Part shown: in pieces, positions 45,676-54,491 of the stretch
Layout of the letters: each line of letters starts with the position of its first letter
Numbering within the stretch: the stretch's first letter is position 1
From: Aestuariispira insulae
GTDB taxonomy: Bacteria > Pseudomonadota > Alphaproteobacteria > UBA8366 > Aestuariispiraceae
NCBI RefSeq assembly: GCF_003385955.1
Contig: NZ_QRDW01000003.1
Coordinates: forward strand, 124,001 to 188,000
Length of the DNA stretch: 64,000 nt
Direction: 5' to 3'
Notes under the pieces: model-generated
The model's input: only the letters and a program-made list of their open reading frames with translations
What the model was told of the DNA's origin: nothing
Databases searched by the model: none
Program-made: the position numbers and the translations under genes

Positions 45676-46520
45676 GCCAGGATATCTTGAAAGCCGGGGT
45701 GATCGGCTGGCCGATTTCACATTCCCTCTCACCCAGACTGCATGGTTTCTGGCTTGATCAACTTTCGATCCATGGTCGTTACGATGCCGTACCGGTTGTG
45801 CCGGAAGACCTGGCGAGTTTTGTCCGGTCCCTACCGGAAAACGGTTTCCAAGGCGTGAATGTCACGGTCCCGCATAAAGAGGCGGTCATGGATCATTGTG
45901 ACAAGATTGACGATCTGGCGCTGCGCATCGGGGCGGTAAATACCTTGATTGTCGATGATCAGGGTCTAATCCTGGGATCCAACACCGACCACTATGGTTT
46001 TAAGCAAAATCTGTTGGCGAGCGGTGAAATTGCGGCGGGGCCAAAAGAACGGGCCGCTGTGGTCATCGGTGCTGGCGGCGCATCCCGCGCAATTTGCACC
46101 GCCTTGGAAGAGTTGGGTTTTCCGAAAATCCACTTGCTGAACAGAACAGTGTCACGGGCGCAATCCGTGGCCAGGGATCTGGGGGGGCCGATCTTGCCCG
46201 GGCCTTTGTCCGATCTGCCGGCTTTACTGCCCGATATAGGATTATTGGTCAATACCAGCTCCCTTGGCATGAAAGGTCAGGATCCACTGCATGTGGACCT
46301 GTCGGACTTGCCCATGGAATGTCTGGTCACGGATATCGTTTATAATCCGTTGATGACTGATTTGCTCCGGCAGGCGCGGGAGAGGGGCAATAAGGTGGTT
46401 GATGGACTGGGCATGCTTTTATATCAGGCGGTGCCTGGCTTCGAGGCCTGGTTCCGGCCAATGGAAAAACCAATGGTGACGGATGCGCTGAGGAAATACG
46501 TGCTGGCAGGAATTGCGTAA
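45672..46520 (+). CDS. aroE: Shikimate dehydrogenase
   Basis: A 282-residue NADP-dependent enzyme reducing 3-dehydroshikimate in aromatic amino acid synthesis. The shikimate site is GWPISHSLSPRLH (about 12-24), NVTVPHKEAV with catalytic lysine, and NTDHYGF with catalytic aspartate. The NADP-binding loop is VVIGAGGASRAICTALEELG (about 128-147), followed by LLNRTVSRA. DGLGMLLYQAV is the C-terminal block. It starts within maf's stop codon. A 115-bp gap with a small hairpin precedes coaE. Confidence 0.95.
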   Translation: MSQDILKAGVIGWPISHSLSPRLHGFWLDQLSIHGRYDAVPVVPEDLASFVRSLPENGFQGVNVTVPHKEAVMDHCDKIDDLALRIGAVNTLIVDDQGLILGSNTDHYGFKQNLLASGEIAAGPKERAAVVIGAGGASRAICTALEELGFPKIHLLNRTVSRAQSVARDLGGPILPGPLSDLPALLPDIGLLVNTSSLGMKGQDPLHVDLSDLPMECLVTDIVYNPLMTDLLRQARERGNKVVDGLGMLLYQAVPGFEAWFRPMEKPMVTDALRKYVLAGIA

Positions 46521-46635
46521 CATGCCTAATAAATGAGTCCCCGTAAGGACTAATAAGGCCATCCTGCAGTGTTTTCAGTTCATCCATCACTTTTAAAGTA
46601 AAACATTAACTGTAAATTTTAAACCTGGATAAAAC

Positions 46636-47265
46636 ATGTTCATCATCGGGCTGACAGGATCGATCGGAATGGGGAAAAGCACGGCCTCTTCCATGTTCCG
46701 GCGCTTGGGGGTGGCCGTGCAGGATTCCGATGCGGCAGTGCATAAGCTGATGGCGCATGGTGGCCGTGCTGTTTCCCTTGTGGAAAGGGCGTTTCCAGGC
46801 GTCGCCCGTGACGGGCAGATAGACCGCGCGCTTTTGGGCAGTCGCGTTTTTGGGGATCCCGCAGCGTTAAAATGCTTGGAAGGTATTCTGCATCCGCTTG
46901 TAGCGCAGGAGAGGGAGCATTTCCTGCGTCAGCAGGCGTTGCAGGGCCGCCCGTTGGTGGTGCTGGATGTGCCATTGCTGTTTGAAACGGGGGGGGATCG
47001 CGATTGTGATTTGACTGTGCTTGTCACGGCTCCGCCGTTCGTGCAGGAAAGCCGGGTCCTGCGCCGGCCTGGCATGAGCCTTGAAAAACTGAACCGGATC
47101 CGCACCCAGCAGATGCCGGATCGGGAAAAAAGACAACGCGCGGACATTGTGTTGGAAACGGGTCTTGGAAAACGGCCGGTCTGGCTGGCTATTCAGGCGA
47201 TTGTCAGGCAGTCTGTCCACCGAAAAGGCGCTCATTGGCCCCGCCGGGCCAAGGTGCCTGGTTGA
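46636..47265 (+). CDS. coaE: Dephospho-CoA kinase
   Basis: A 209-residue P-loop kinase for the last step of CoA synthesis. The Walker A loop is GLTGSIGMGKSTASSMF (about 5-21), followed by DSDAAVHKLM, the lid region and LLFETGGDRDCDLTVLVTAP. QMPDREKRQRADIVLETG is the C-terminal CoaE motif. A run of eight G at 46989-46996 encodes the Gly-Gly of ETGGD and may be prone to slippage. The gene precedes dnaQ by 43 bp, as in many alphaproteobacteria. Confidence 0.93.
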   Translation: MFIIGLTGSIGMGKSTASSMFRRLGVAVQDSDAAVHKLMAHGGRAVSLVERAFPGVARDGQIDRALLGSRVFGDPAALKCLEGILHPLVAQEREHFLRQQALQGRPLVVLDVPLLFETGGDRDCDLTVLVTAPPFVQESRVLRRPGMSLEKLNRIRTQQMPDREKRQRADIVLETGLGKRPVWLAIQAIVRQSVHRKGAHWPRRAKVPG

Positions 47266-47308
47266 TTGAAGAGACCAAGAGTCTGCAAAAGGGAAAGATT
47301 TGAGGCAG

Positions 47309-47998
47309 ATGCGCGAGATTGTGCTGGATACGGAAACAACGGGCTTTGATCCCAAATCCGGTGACCGGATTGTGGAGATTGGGTGTGTCGAACTGATCAA
47401 CCGCATGGCCACGGGCAAGACCTATCACCAGTATATCAACCCGGAACGCGATATGCCGGAAGAGGCGTTCAAGGTGCATGGCCTGGGCATCGACTATTTG
47501 GAAAAGCTGCCAGTCATTAATGATATCATGGGGGATTTTCTGGATTTCATCGGGGATGCGGACCTGGTGATCCACAACGCGGCCTTCGACATGAAATTCC
47601 TCAATGCCGAACTTGGCTGGCTGGGATATGAGCAGTTGCCCATGAGCAGGGCAGTCGACACCCTGGCCATTGCGCGGGCCAAATTTCCCGGAGCTCAGGT
47701 TAGCCTGGATGCGCTTTGTCGTCGCTATGAGATTGATAACTCATCCCGTTCTTTCCATGGCGCGTTGCTGGATTCCGAGCTTCTGGCGGAAGTCTATCTG
47801 GAACTGACCGGAGGTCGTCAGCCAGGCCTTGAGTTGAGCGCGGAAGAGGCAGAGGCATCGAGCGGTGCTGTCAAGGAAGAGGTGACCATTAGCCGTCCGG
47901 TCAGGGAAGCCCGGCCTCATGCGCCGTTGGATGCGGAACTTGCCGCCCATGCCGCCTTCCTTGAAAGCATCACCGAACCGATCTGGAACCGGGAGTGA
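47309..47998 (+). CDS. dnaQ: DNA polymerase III epsilon subunit (3'-5' proofreading)
   Basis: A 229-residue DEDDh exonuclease. Exo I is IVLDTETTGFDP near the N-terminus (D and E metal ligands). Exo II is HNAAFDMKFLNAELG, and Exo III is FHGALLDSELLAEVY with the catalytic His-x4-Asp. The C-terminal tail, about residues 170-229, is Glu/Ala-rich and probably contacts the alpha subunit. ATG 47309 gives MREIVLDTETTG, the usual start in relatives; the frame opens three codons earlier with TTG. A hairpin lies directly after the stop. Confidence 0.94.
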   Translation: MREIVLDTETTGFDPKSGDRIVEIGCVELINRMATGKTYHQYINPERDMPEEAFKVHGLGIDYLEKLPVINDIMGDFLDFIGDADLVIHNAAFDMKFLNAELGWLGYEQLPMSRAVDTLAIARAKFPGAQVSLDALCRRYEIDNSSRSFHGALLDSELLAEVYLELTGGRQPGLELSAEEAEASSGAVKEEVTISRPVREARPHAPLDAELAAHAAFLESITEPIWNRE

Positions 47999-48000
47999 AC

Positions 48001-48036
48001 AAAAATAATCCCCGGGAAATCGGACCCGGGGATTAT
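48001..48036 (-). terminator. Rho-independent terminator, minus strand (secB)
   Basis: A perfect 12-bp stem (48005-48016 with 48025-48036) around an eight-base loop. Five A residues at 48001-48005 read as T on the minus strand, so it terminates secB. It may also slow transcripts from dnaQ. Confidence 0.85.
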
Positions 48037-48092
48037 GAATGATCGCTGAATGCCGTTTGGCCGGATCGATAAGGATCCAGCCAAAACTGGTA

Positions 48093-48608
48093 TTACGCGG
48101 TTGCTTCTTCTTCTTCGCTATTTTCACCGGCTTCGGCCTGTGCGGCAGCCACACGGCGGCGGAACAGATCCAGGAAATCAACCGGGGCCAGCATGACTGA
48201 CGGAAAACCGCCGTTGGAAACGGATTCAGCAAAGATATTCCGGGCAAACGGGAACAGGAAGCGCGGGATCTCGACAAACAGGACCGGCTGCAAAACTTCC
48301 TGGGGAACATCATTGATCCGAACCACGCCACCATAGACCATTTCCACCAGATAAATGGCGTCATCGTCTTCCTTGGCTTCACCATTCAGGTGCAGATTAA
48401 CCTCAAAATCCGTGTCGGACAGCTGCTGAACGGTCACATCAACCTTGACGTCCAGCTGCGGTGTCTTGCGTTCGCGGGTGAAAACGATCGGTGCCTGCGG
48501 GTTTTCGAAGGACAGATCTTTCAAATATTGCAGCAGGATGTTGAACGGTACCTTCTGCTCGCCTGCTTCCCCGCCAGCTTCGACATTGGTGTTTTCGCTT
48601 TCAGCCAT
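48093..48608 (-). CDS. secB: Protein-export chaperone SecB
   Basis: A 171-residue cytosolic tetrameric chaperone that holds preproteins unfolded and delivers them to SecA. The start carries acidic EAGGEAGEQ, then KVPFNILLQYLKDLSFENPQ, the substrate groove, and QLDVKVDVTVQQL. ARNIFAESVSNGGFPSVMLAPVDF is the conserved C-terminal block. The last residues are an acidic tail without a zinc-binding cluster. It converges with dnaQ, and fxsA lies upstream on the same strand, 152 bp away. Confidence 0.95.
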   Translation of the reverse strand: MAESENTNVEAGGEAGEQKVPFNILLQYLKDLSFENPQAPIVFTRERKTPQLDVKVDVTVQQLSDTDFEVNLHLNGEAKEDDDAIYLVEMVYGGVVRINDVPQEVLQPVLFVEIPRFLFPFARNIFAESVSNGGFPSVMLAPVDFLDLFRRRVAAAQAEAGENSEEEEATA

Positions 48609-48760
48609 AAGCTAATACTTCCCTCAATTCATCATGGTTTCTTCGATAGAGCTGTCATGTGGCTAGCATGTGACGATCAATGGCACAACCGTTTGTGTGG
48701 CTGTTTGCGGGACACCGGTAAACAGCCACCATAAAGGATCATGCGGGCCTAACTGCCTAC

Positions 48761-49300
48761 TTAGCTGCGTGGCGGCAGGCGGTCATTTTCGTCGTGGGCG
48801 GGCCGGTCGCTATTGTGGGCATCATTCTTGACCTCGAACTCGCCTTCAATGATATCGCCGGAGCCGCCGGGCCCGCGGTGATATTGTTGGCCCTGGGCGC
48901 CTGAAAAATCAAATCCGCCCCGAGGACCGGTCTGGAAATGGACGTTGCCCCGAGCCTTCAGGTAATCCATCACTTTCCTACCGGCGACTTTCCGGAAAGG
49001 CGGGGCCAGCAGGGTGAAACCGATGGCGTCGGTCAGGAAACCAGGTGTCAGCAACAGGGCGCCGGCAACCAGCAGGCAAAGCCCGGTGAAGATTTCCTCC
49101 AGCGGCAGTTTTTGCTGGTCGAGCGATGATTGTGCGCTGGCAAGGGCGCGCAATCCCTGGCTTCTGACCAGATGGGTCCCAATAAATGCGGTGATGATCA
49201 CGGTGGCGATGGTCCAGCCAAGGCCGATCTGTTCCCCTATCTGAATAAACAGGGTAATCTCAATAATCGGGACTAAAATAAACAGAATTAGCAGCGGCAT
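48761..49300 (-). CDS. fxsA: FxsA family membrane protein
   Basis: A 179-residue inner-membrane protein of the FxsA family (named for suppression of F-plasmid exclusion of phage T7). Two hydrophobic segments at the N-terminus read LLILFILVPIIEITLFIQIG then IATVIITAFIGTHLV; a third hydrophobic block LCLLVAGALLLTPGFLTDAIGF is the family signature. The C-terminal third is hydrophilic, Gly/Asp-rich and probably disordered. The frame opens five codons earlier with TTG; ATG 49300 is preferred. It faces the divergent timA gene across about 190 bp. The cellular role in alphaproteobacteria is unclear. Confidence 0.85.
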   Translation of the reverse strand: MPLLILFILVPIIEITLFIQIGEQIGLGWTIATVIITAFIGTHLVRSQGLRALASAQSSLDQQKLPLEEIFTGLCLLVAGALLLTPGFLTDAIGFTLLAPPFRKVAGRKVMDYLKARGNVHFQTGPRGGFDFSGAQGQQYHRGPGGSGDIIEGEFEVKNDAHNSDRPAHDENDRLPPRS

Positions 49301-49490
49301 CTTGCTCTTTTTCAATGGAAAGCCTATCTAAACCCTACAGGAAACGGTTCCGGCCGGAGACAGGCTTAAAGTCTTGGACACAGCTACTAAGCTAGGCGTC
49401 CAAGGGGCCTGTTACAAGCGGTAGGGGTCCCGATTTCGTGGTGCGGACGTAAAAAACACCCGTTAATCATACAGGACCAGGTTCTTATTT

Positions 49491-50171
49491 ATGAGCGGTA
49501 CTATTCTCGAACTCGTCTTTCTCGCAGCAGTTGCTGTTTTTCTGATCTTCCGGCTGGGAAGTGTTCTTGGCAAACGGACGGGCCATGAACGGCGGCCATC
49601 CGATTTTGGCCCGGCTGATAGCAATGAGCGTTACCAGCAGGATGAGGATAACATCGTTAATCTGCCTTCCTTGGAAGAGCGGCAGATGGATGAAAAGAAC
49701 GAAGCTCTGCTGCAGGGCCCGTTGGGCGAGGAATTCAAGACCCTGATCGAGGCGGACCCCTCTTTCCGGCCGGTGCAGTTCCTGGACGGTGCGGCGGGTG
49801 CCTTTGAAATGATTCTCCAGGCCTATGTGGAAGGGGACCAGAAAACCCTGAAACAGCTTTTGTCCGCGGATGTCTTTGAGAATTTCGCCAAGGCGATCCG
49901 GGATCGTGAAGCGGCCGGGCAGCGGATCGAAGACACCTTGGTCGGCATCGACAATATAGAGTTCCTGGAGGCGCGCCTGGAAGGCCGCACCGCATTGGTG
50001 ACCATTAAGATTATCTCCAAACAGGTCAATGTGCTGTTCAATCCGGACGGCAGTGTCGCCGATGGCGATGACCATAAGGTGATCACCGTGACCGATATCT
50101 GGACCTTCTCCCGCGATACCCGTTCGAAAGATCCGAACTGGGTGCTTGTGGCAACCCGCAGCCCGAACTGA
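49491..50171 (+). CDS. timA: Tim44-domain protein (TimA-like)
   Basis: A 226-residue membrane-anchored Tim44-like protein, related to the mitochondrial import motor subunit. One N-terminal helix (ILELVFLAAVAVFLIFRLGS) is followed by a charged linker, KRTGHERRPSD. The Tim44 domain runs from about residue 75 to the end, with FLDGAAGAFEMILQAYVEGD and the ITVTDIWTFSRDTRSKDPNWVLVATR block. The bacterial role is probably in envelope protein handling. It lies 12 bp upstream of mltA, an order conserved in alphaproteobacteria. Confidence 0.86.
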   Translation: MSGTILELVFLAAVAVFLIFRLGSVLGKRTGHERRPSDFGPADSNERYQQDEDNIVNLPSLEERQMDEKNEALLQGPLGEEFKTLIEADPSFRPVQFLDGAAGAFEMILQAYVEGDQKTLKQLLSADVFENFAKAIRDREAAGQRIEDTLVGIDNIEFLEARLEGRTALVTIKIISKQVNVLFNPDGSVADGDDHKVITVTDIWTFSRDTRSKDPNWVLVATRSPN

Positions 50172-50183
50172 AGCTAATAATCC

Positions 50184-51407
50184 ATGTTTAAGAAACGGTT
50201 TAATGGCCTGATCCTGTTGACCTTTGTTGCAGGATTGGCCGCCTGCGAACAGATGCCTGGCAAGCAGCCGGCACCTAAAGAGGGAAAAACCGTTTCCGAA
50301 GGTTTGGTGCTGGCCGCGGTCGGTTTTGATGATCTCGCCGATTGGTCGGTTGATCATCAGAAAGAGGCCTGGCCCGCCCTGCAGCGCAGCTGCGACAAAT
50401 TTCTATCGTTTCCGCCGGATCGGAAAATCGGCAGTCCTGCCATCAACATGACTGCCGGGGACTGGCATGAGGCTTGCGGTGAGATTTCCGCGGCCGATGG
50501 TCTGCCCGATGATGCGGTGCGGACCCTGTTGGAAGAGCATTTTGATATATATGCAGCATCTTCCGCGTCAGGCGAAGACGAAGGCCTGTTTACCGGCTAT
50601 TTCGAAGCGGAATTGAAGGGGGCAAAGCAGGCGTCCGATGCCTATCCCTATCCGCTATATGCCCGTCCGGATGATCTGGTTTCCGTCGATTTTGGCAAGT
50701 TTTCCAAAGATCTGAAGGGGCGCCAGGCCATCGGTCAGGTCTATGAAGGCCGGGTGCGCCCCTATCCGAAACGCGGTGATATTGAAAAAGGCCTGCTTTC
50801 CGGCAAGGGCCTGGAAATAGCCTGGGCGAAGGATGCGGTGGATCTTTTCCTGCTGCAGGTTCAGGGATCTGGACGTCTGATTATGGAAGATGGCTCGGTC
50901 ATGCGGGTCGGTTTTGCCGCCCATAACGGTCATGGCTACAAGTCGATCGGCCGCCATCTGATCGATCAGGGGGAGCTGCAACCCCATGAGGCTTCCTGGG
51001 ACGGGATCCGCAGATGGCTGGATGCCCATCCGGACAAGCATCATGAGCTTTTTGCCGTAAACCCGCGCTTTATCTTTTTCCGCGAATTGAAGGGCGATGG
51101 CCCGATCGGTTCTCAGGGCGTTGCCTTGACGCCGGGTCGCAGCCTGGCAGTGGACAAGCGTTTTATTCCCATGGGCGTTCCGGTCTGGCTGGATACGGTC
51201 TGGCCATCAGAACATGATAAGCCTCTGCGCCGTCTGATGGTGGCCCAGGATACTGGCGGCGCCATCAAAGGGGTTGTGCGCGGTGATTTCTTCTGGGGCT
51301 ATGGTGCGGATGCGTTGAAATATGCCGGCAAAATGAAAAGCCCCGGGCGCTATTATCTGCTGCTGCCCAAGAGCCTTGCCGGCAAGTTGGAAACGGTTGG
51401 TTCCTGA
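50184..51407 (+). CDS. mltA: Membrane-bound lytic murein transglycosylase A
   Basis: A 407-residue lipoprotein that cleaves peptidoglycan with formation of 1,6-anhydro-MurNAc. The signal LLTFVAGLAAC is the lipobox. The MltA domain includes LFTGYFEAELKG and LLQVQGSGRL. The catalytic 3D segment is VAQDTGGAIKGVVRGDFFWG (about 352-371), with the essential aspartate. It follows timA by 12 bp; smr, its usual downstream neighbour in related genomes, is displaced by lutABC. Length is normal for the family. Confidence 0.93.
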   Translation: MFKKRFNGLILLTFVAGLAACEQMPGKQPAPKEGKTVSEGLVLAAVGFDDLADWSVDHQKEAWPALQRSCDKFLSFPPDRKIGSPAINMTAGDWHEACGEISAADGLPDDAVRTLLEEHFDIYAASSASGEDEGLFTGYFEAELKGAKQASDAYPYPLYARPDDLVSVDFGKFSKDLKGRQAIGQVYEGRVRPYPKRGDIEKGLLSGKGLEIAWAKDAVDLFLLQVQGSGRLIMEDGSVMRVGFAAHNGHGYKSIGRHLIDQGELQPHEASWDGIRRWLDAHPDKHHELFAVNPRFIFFRELKGDGPIGSQGVALTPGRSLAVDKRFIPMGVPVWLDTVWPSEHDKPLRRLMVAQDTGGAIKGVVRGDFFWGYGADALKYAGKMKSPGRYYLLLPKSLAGKLETVGS

Positions 51408-51537
51408 TCGTCTTCAAAAGACTGATTTAAAGTGAATACCCAGTTCTACGCTTTTGCCAATTTATGCCAATCGCGCTACTACTCTTTGATCCACAAGATA
51501 ACAGGATGGGCAAACCGTCCGGATCGGGAGAGAGAGC

Positions 51538-52317
51538 ATGACCATAGACCAGGGTGGTGTGCCAAGCGTTGGCCTGTTTGTAACCTGTCTGGCGGATCTG
51601 TTCCGACCGCAGGTGGCCTTTGCCGCTGTGCGCCTGCTGGAACAGGCGGGGTGCGAGGTAAGCGTACCGGAAGCCCAAACCTGCTGCGGACAGCCCGCCT
51701 TTAATTCCGGCGACAATGCCGACAGTCGGGCCATTGCCCGCCAGACCATTGAGGCTTTTGAGGCTTTTGATTATGTGGTCGCGCCCAGTGGATCATGTGC
51801 CGCGATGATCAAACAGCATTATCCGGAGCTTTTTGAAACGGATCCGGAATGGTTTCAGCGGGCGCAGGACCTGTCCCGACGGACATTCGAACTGGTTTCC
51901 TTCCTGATTGATATCCTGAAATATGAAAATATATCAGCGAGATATGATGGAAAGATAACCTATCATGACAGCTGTTCCGGCCTGCGGGAATTATCCGTCA
52001 AGCAACAGCCGCGCGCGCTTCTGTCCAAAGTGGAGGGGCTTGAGCTAAAGGAATTGCCGGGGTCGGAAACCTGTTGCGGTTTTGGTGGCACCTTCTGTGT
52101 CAAATATCCCGAGATATCCAACAAGATGGTGGAGGAGAAAACCGCCGATATCGTGGCAACCGGCGCGGATACTCTTGTGGCGGGTGATCTTGGCTGCCTG
52201 ATGAATATGGCGGGCAAGCTTAAACGCCAGGGGCATGATATCAAGGCTCGCCATGTGGCGGAGATCCTGGCCGGCATGGGTGAACAGCCCGCGATTGGCG
52301 AGCCGGAGGGCCGTTAA
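51538..52317 (+). CDS. lutA: (Fe-S)-binding lactate utilisation protein LutA
   Basis: A 259-residue CCG-domain protein, one subunit of the LutABC L-lactate oxidising complex. Both Cys-rich repeats are intact: TCCGQPAFNSG in the N-half and TCCGFGGTFCVKYPE in the C-half, each a CX(n)CCGX(n)C iron-sulphur or haem-disulphide site. A ribosome-binding site GGGAGAGAG lies upstream of the ATG. It precedes lutB by 3 bp. It comes 130 bp after mltA. A tandem GAGGCTTTT repeat near 51750 encodes FEAFEAF. Alternatives in the CCG family include glycolate oxidase GlcF and heterodisulphide reductase, but the lutB and lutC neighbours decide. Confidence 0.9.
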   Translation: MTIDQGGVPSVGLFVTCLADLFRPQVAFAAVRLLEQAGCEVSVPEAQTCCGQPAFNSGDNADSRAIARQTIEAFEAFDYVVAPSGSCAAMIKQHYPELFETDPEWFQRAQDLSRRTFELVSFLIDILKYENISARYDGKITYHDSCSGLRELSVKQQPRALLSKVEGLELKELPGSETCCGFGGTFCVKYPEISNKMVEEKTADIVATGADTLVAGDLGCLMNMAGKLKRQGHDIKARHVAEILAGMGEQPAIGEPEGR

Positions 52318-52320
52318 CCC

Positions 52321-53790
52321 ATGGAACCAAAATCCCGAAATTTCGAAGAAAACGCCCACCAGGCGATGAAAAACCCACAGCTTCAGACGGCCCTGGCCAA
52401 GATGAAGGTGGGGTTTGTCGAGCGGCGCGCGGCTGCCGCCGATCGGCTGCCGGAATTTGATGCTCTGCGGGACCAGGCGCGCGATATCAAGAACCATGTG
52501 CTGGACAATATCGATTTCTATCTGGAACGGTTTGAAGAGAAGGTCACAGAGCAGGGCGGGCAGGTACATTGGGCGAGGAATGCGACGGAAGCCTGTGATA
52601 TCATTGGCGATATCTGCAAATCGGTGAATGCCAAGATGGTCACCAAAGGCAAAAGCATGGTGGCAGAAGAAATCGCCCTCAATGCAGCACTGGAAAAACA
52701 GGGCCTGGAGGTGGTGGAAACCGATCTGGGCGAATATATTATCCAGCTTCGCAAAGAAGCCCCCAGCCATATTATCGCGCCGGCCATTCATGTGCTCAAA
52801 GAGCAGGTGGCGGAAAATTTCCGTGACAAGCATGAAGGGCTGGATCCGGACCGGGTCCTGGACGAGCCGACCCAGCTGATCCATGAGGCCAGGGAGGTTT
52901 TGCGTCAAAAATATATCGACAGCGATGTGGGTATTACGGGCGCCAATTTCCTGATAGCCGAAACCGGAACTAGTGTCATTGTCACCAATGAGGGCAATGG
53001 TGATCTGACCCAGACCCTGCCAAAGGTGCATGTGGTGATTGCCAGCCTGGAAAAGGTTGTGCCGACCCTGGAGGATGCCAGTGCCATCCTGCGTGTCCTG
53101 GCACGATCGGCCACGGGCCAGGAATTTTCCGCCTATACCACTTTTTCCAGCGGACCTAAACGGGCGGAAGACCCTGACGGGCCGGAGGAATATCATGTGG
53201 TGCTGCTGGATAATGGGCGCTCTTCCATGTTGGGCACCGAATTCCAGGAGATGCTGCGCTGTATCCGCTGCGGGGCCTGTATGAATCATTGCCCGGTTTA
53301 TGGTGCGGTGGGCGGCCATGCCTATGGCTGGGTCTATCCGGGCCCCATGGGATCGGTGCTCACCCCTAGCTTCATTGGGGTGGAGGAAGGCGGCAAGCTG
53401 CCGAATGCCTCCACCTTCTGCGGACGATGTGAACAGGTCTGCCCCATGCGGATTCCCCTGCCGAAAATGATGCGTCATTACCGGGCGCAGGAATTTGAAA
53501 AAGGGTATGCCAGCAGGACCTCCCGCTGGGCGCTAAAAGCCTGGGCCTTCCTGGCACGGCGGCCGGGCCTCTATCAGGCCCTAACCGGGATCGGTATCAG
53601 GATTTTGGGCGATATCGGCCGTCGCCGCGGGACATTTTCCAAATTGCCGCTGGCCTCGGGCTGGACCGATCATCGTGACATGCCGGTACCGCGGGGCCGC
53701 ACCTTCCAACAGCTATGGGCGGAAAAAAACGGTCGGCGCAGCCCCGGCAAGCGGCTGGAAAACTCTGAGAAAGAAGGAAGTGGGCAATGA
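52321..53790 (+). CDS. lutB: Lactate utilisation iron-sulphur protein LutB
   Basis: A 489-residue Fe-S electron-transfer subunit with an N-terminal LUD (DUF162) domain, seen as VTKGKSMVAEEIALN and GANFLIAETGTSVIVTNEGN. Two 4Fe-4S binding motifs follow: CIRCGACMNHCPVYG (about 316-330) and CGRCEQVCPMRIPLP (about 368-382). The C-terminal tail is Arg-rich. LutB links lactate oxidation to the quinone pool. It overlaps lutC by ATGA. A 477-residue frame on the opposite strand is a shadow of its GC-rich codons. Confidence 0.92.
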   Translation: MEPKSRNFEENAHQAMKNPQLQTALAKMKVGFVERRAAAADRLPEFDALRDQARDIKNHVLDNIDFYLERFEEKVTEQGGQVHWARNATEACDIIGDICKSVNAKMVTKGKSMVAEEIALNAALEKQGLEVVETDLGEYIIQLRKEAPSHIIAPAIHVLKEQVAENFRDKHEGLDPDRVLDEPTQLIHEAREVLRQKYIDSDVGITGANFLIAETGTSVIVTNEGNGDLTQTLPKVHVVIASLEKVVPTLEDASAILRVLARSATGQEFSAYTTFSSGPKRAEDPDGPEEYHVVLLDNGRSSMLGTEFQEMLRCIRCGACMNHCPVYGAVGGHAYGWVYPGPMGSVLTPSFIGVEEGGKLPNASTFCGRCEQVCPMRIPLPKMMRHYRAQEFEKGYASRTSRWALKAWAFLARRPGLYQALTGIGIRILGDIGRRRGTFSKLPLASGWTDHRDMPVPRGRTFQQLWAEKNGRRSPGKRLENSEKEGSGQ

Positions 53791-54491
53791 GTGGCGCGCG
53801 TGGACAGATTTTGGGCTCCATCCGCCGCTCCCTTGGGCGCGGCGAGGTGCAGGGCGAGGTGCGCTCGGCATTGGAAGAACGGCTGACTAAGCCAAAGGCC
53901 GGTCTTATTCCCAAACGCAGCCAATTGAACGGGAAAGGCCTTGTCGATCTTTTCTGTGCCATGGCCGAAGGGGTCCAGGCGTCCATTGACCGGGTTGCGG
54001 ATATGGAAGCCGTGCCGGAAGCAATTAACCGTTATTTGGCAGGTCAGAACCTGCCCGCCCGGATCAAGATGGCTGATCATGATCTTCTGAATGCACTGCC
54101 CTGGGACAAGGTGCCGTCGCTGACCCGGCTGACCGGTGCGACAGCGGGGGATGATCAGGTTTCTTTGTCCGCGGCCTTTGCGGGTATTGCGGAAACCGGC
54201 ACCGCCATGCTTTTATCCGGCCCGGATGGGCCGACCACACTTAATTTCCTCCCCGAAACGCATATGGTAGTCTTGCCGGAAGAGGCGATCGTCGGGGCCT
54301 ATGAGGAAGCCTGGGAGCGGCTGAGACAGCACCAGAAGGATAAGGGGCTGGATCATCTGCCGCGGACGGTCAATCTGATCACCGGTCCTTCCCGGACCGG
54401 TGATATTGAACAGACCATTTTACTGGGCGCGCATGGGCCGCACCGGTTGCATATTATTCTGGTAGGGGATGGCAAAGAAAAACAAGGATAG
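53787..54491 (+). CDS. lutC: Lactate utilisation protein LutC (LUD domain)
   Basis: A 234-residue LUD-domain protein completing the LutABC complex. The recognisable blocks are AAFAGIAETGTAMLLSG, LNFLPETHMVVLPEEAIVG and NLITGPSRTGDIEQTILLGAHGP, the last being the family C-terminal signature. There is no Fe-S motif, as expected for LutC. It overlaps lutB at its start (ATGA) and the Smr gene at its end by 23 bases. No lactate permease or LutR-type regulator is visible. Confidence 0.9.
   Translation: MSGARGQILGSIRRSLGRGEVQGEVRSALEERLTKPKAGLIPKRSQLNGKGLVDLFCAMAEGVQASIDRVADMEAVPEAINRYLAGQNLPARIKMADHDLLNALPWDKVPSLTRLTGATAGDDQVSLSAAFAGIAETGTAMLLSGPDGPTTLNFLPETHMVVLPEEAIVGAYEEAWERLRQHQKDKGLDHLPRTVNLITGPSRTGDIEQTILLGAHGPHRLHIILVGDGKEKQG

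Noticed and set aside
46536-46551. Small hairpin (AGTCC/GGACT) between aroE and coaE
   Set aside because: The stem is only five base pairs and no T tract follows, so it does not qualify as a terminator.
46989-46996. G8 run in coaE, also a G7 run at 46181-46187 in aroE, as phase-variation tracts
   Set aside because: Both encode conserved glycines in essential housekeeping enzymes where slippage would be lethal, so they are unlikely switches.
52045-53478. A 477-codon open frame on the minus strand across lutA and lutB
   Set aside because: It is a shadow of two confident genes; it spans their boundary and shows no motif or ribosome-binding site.
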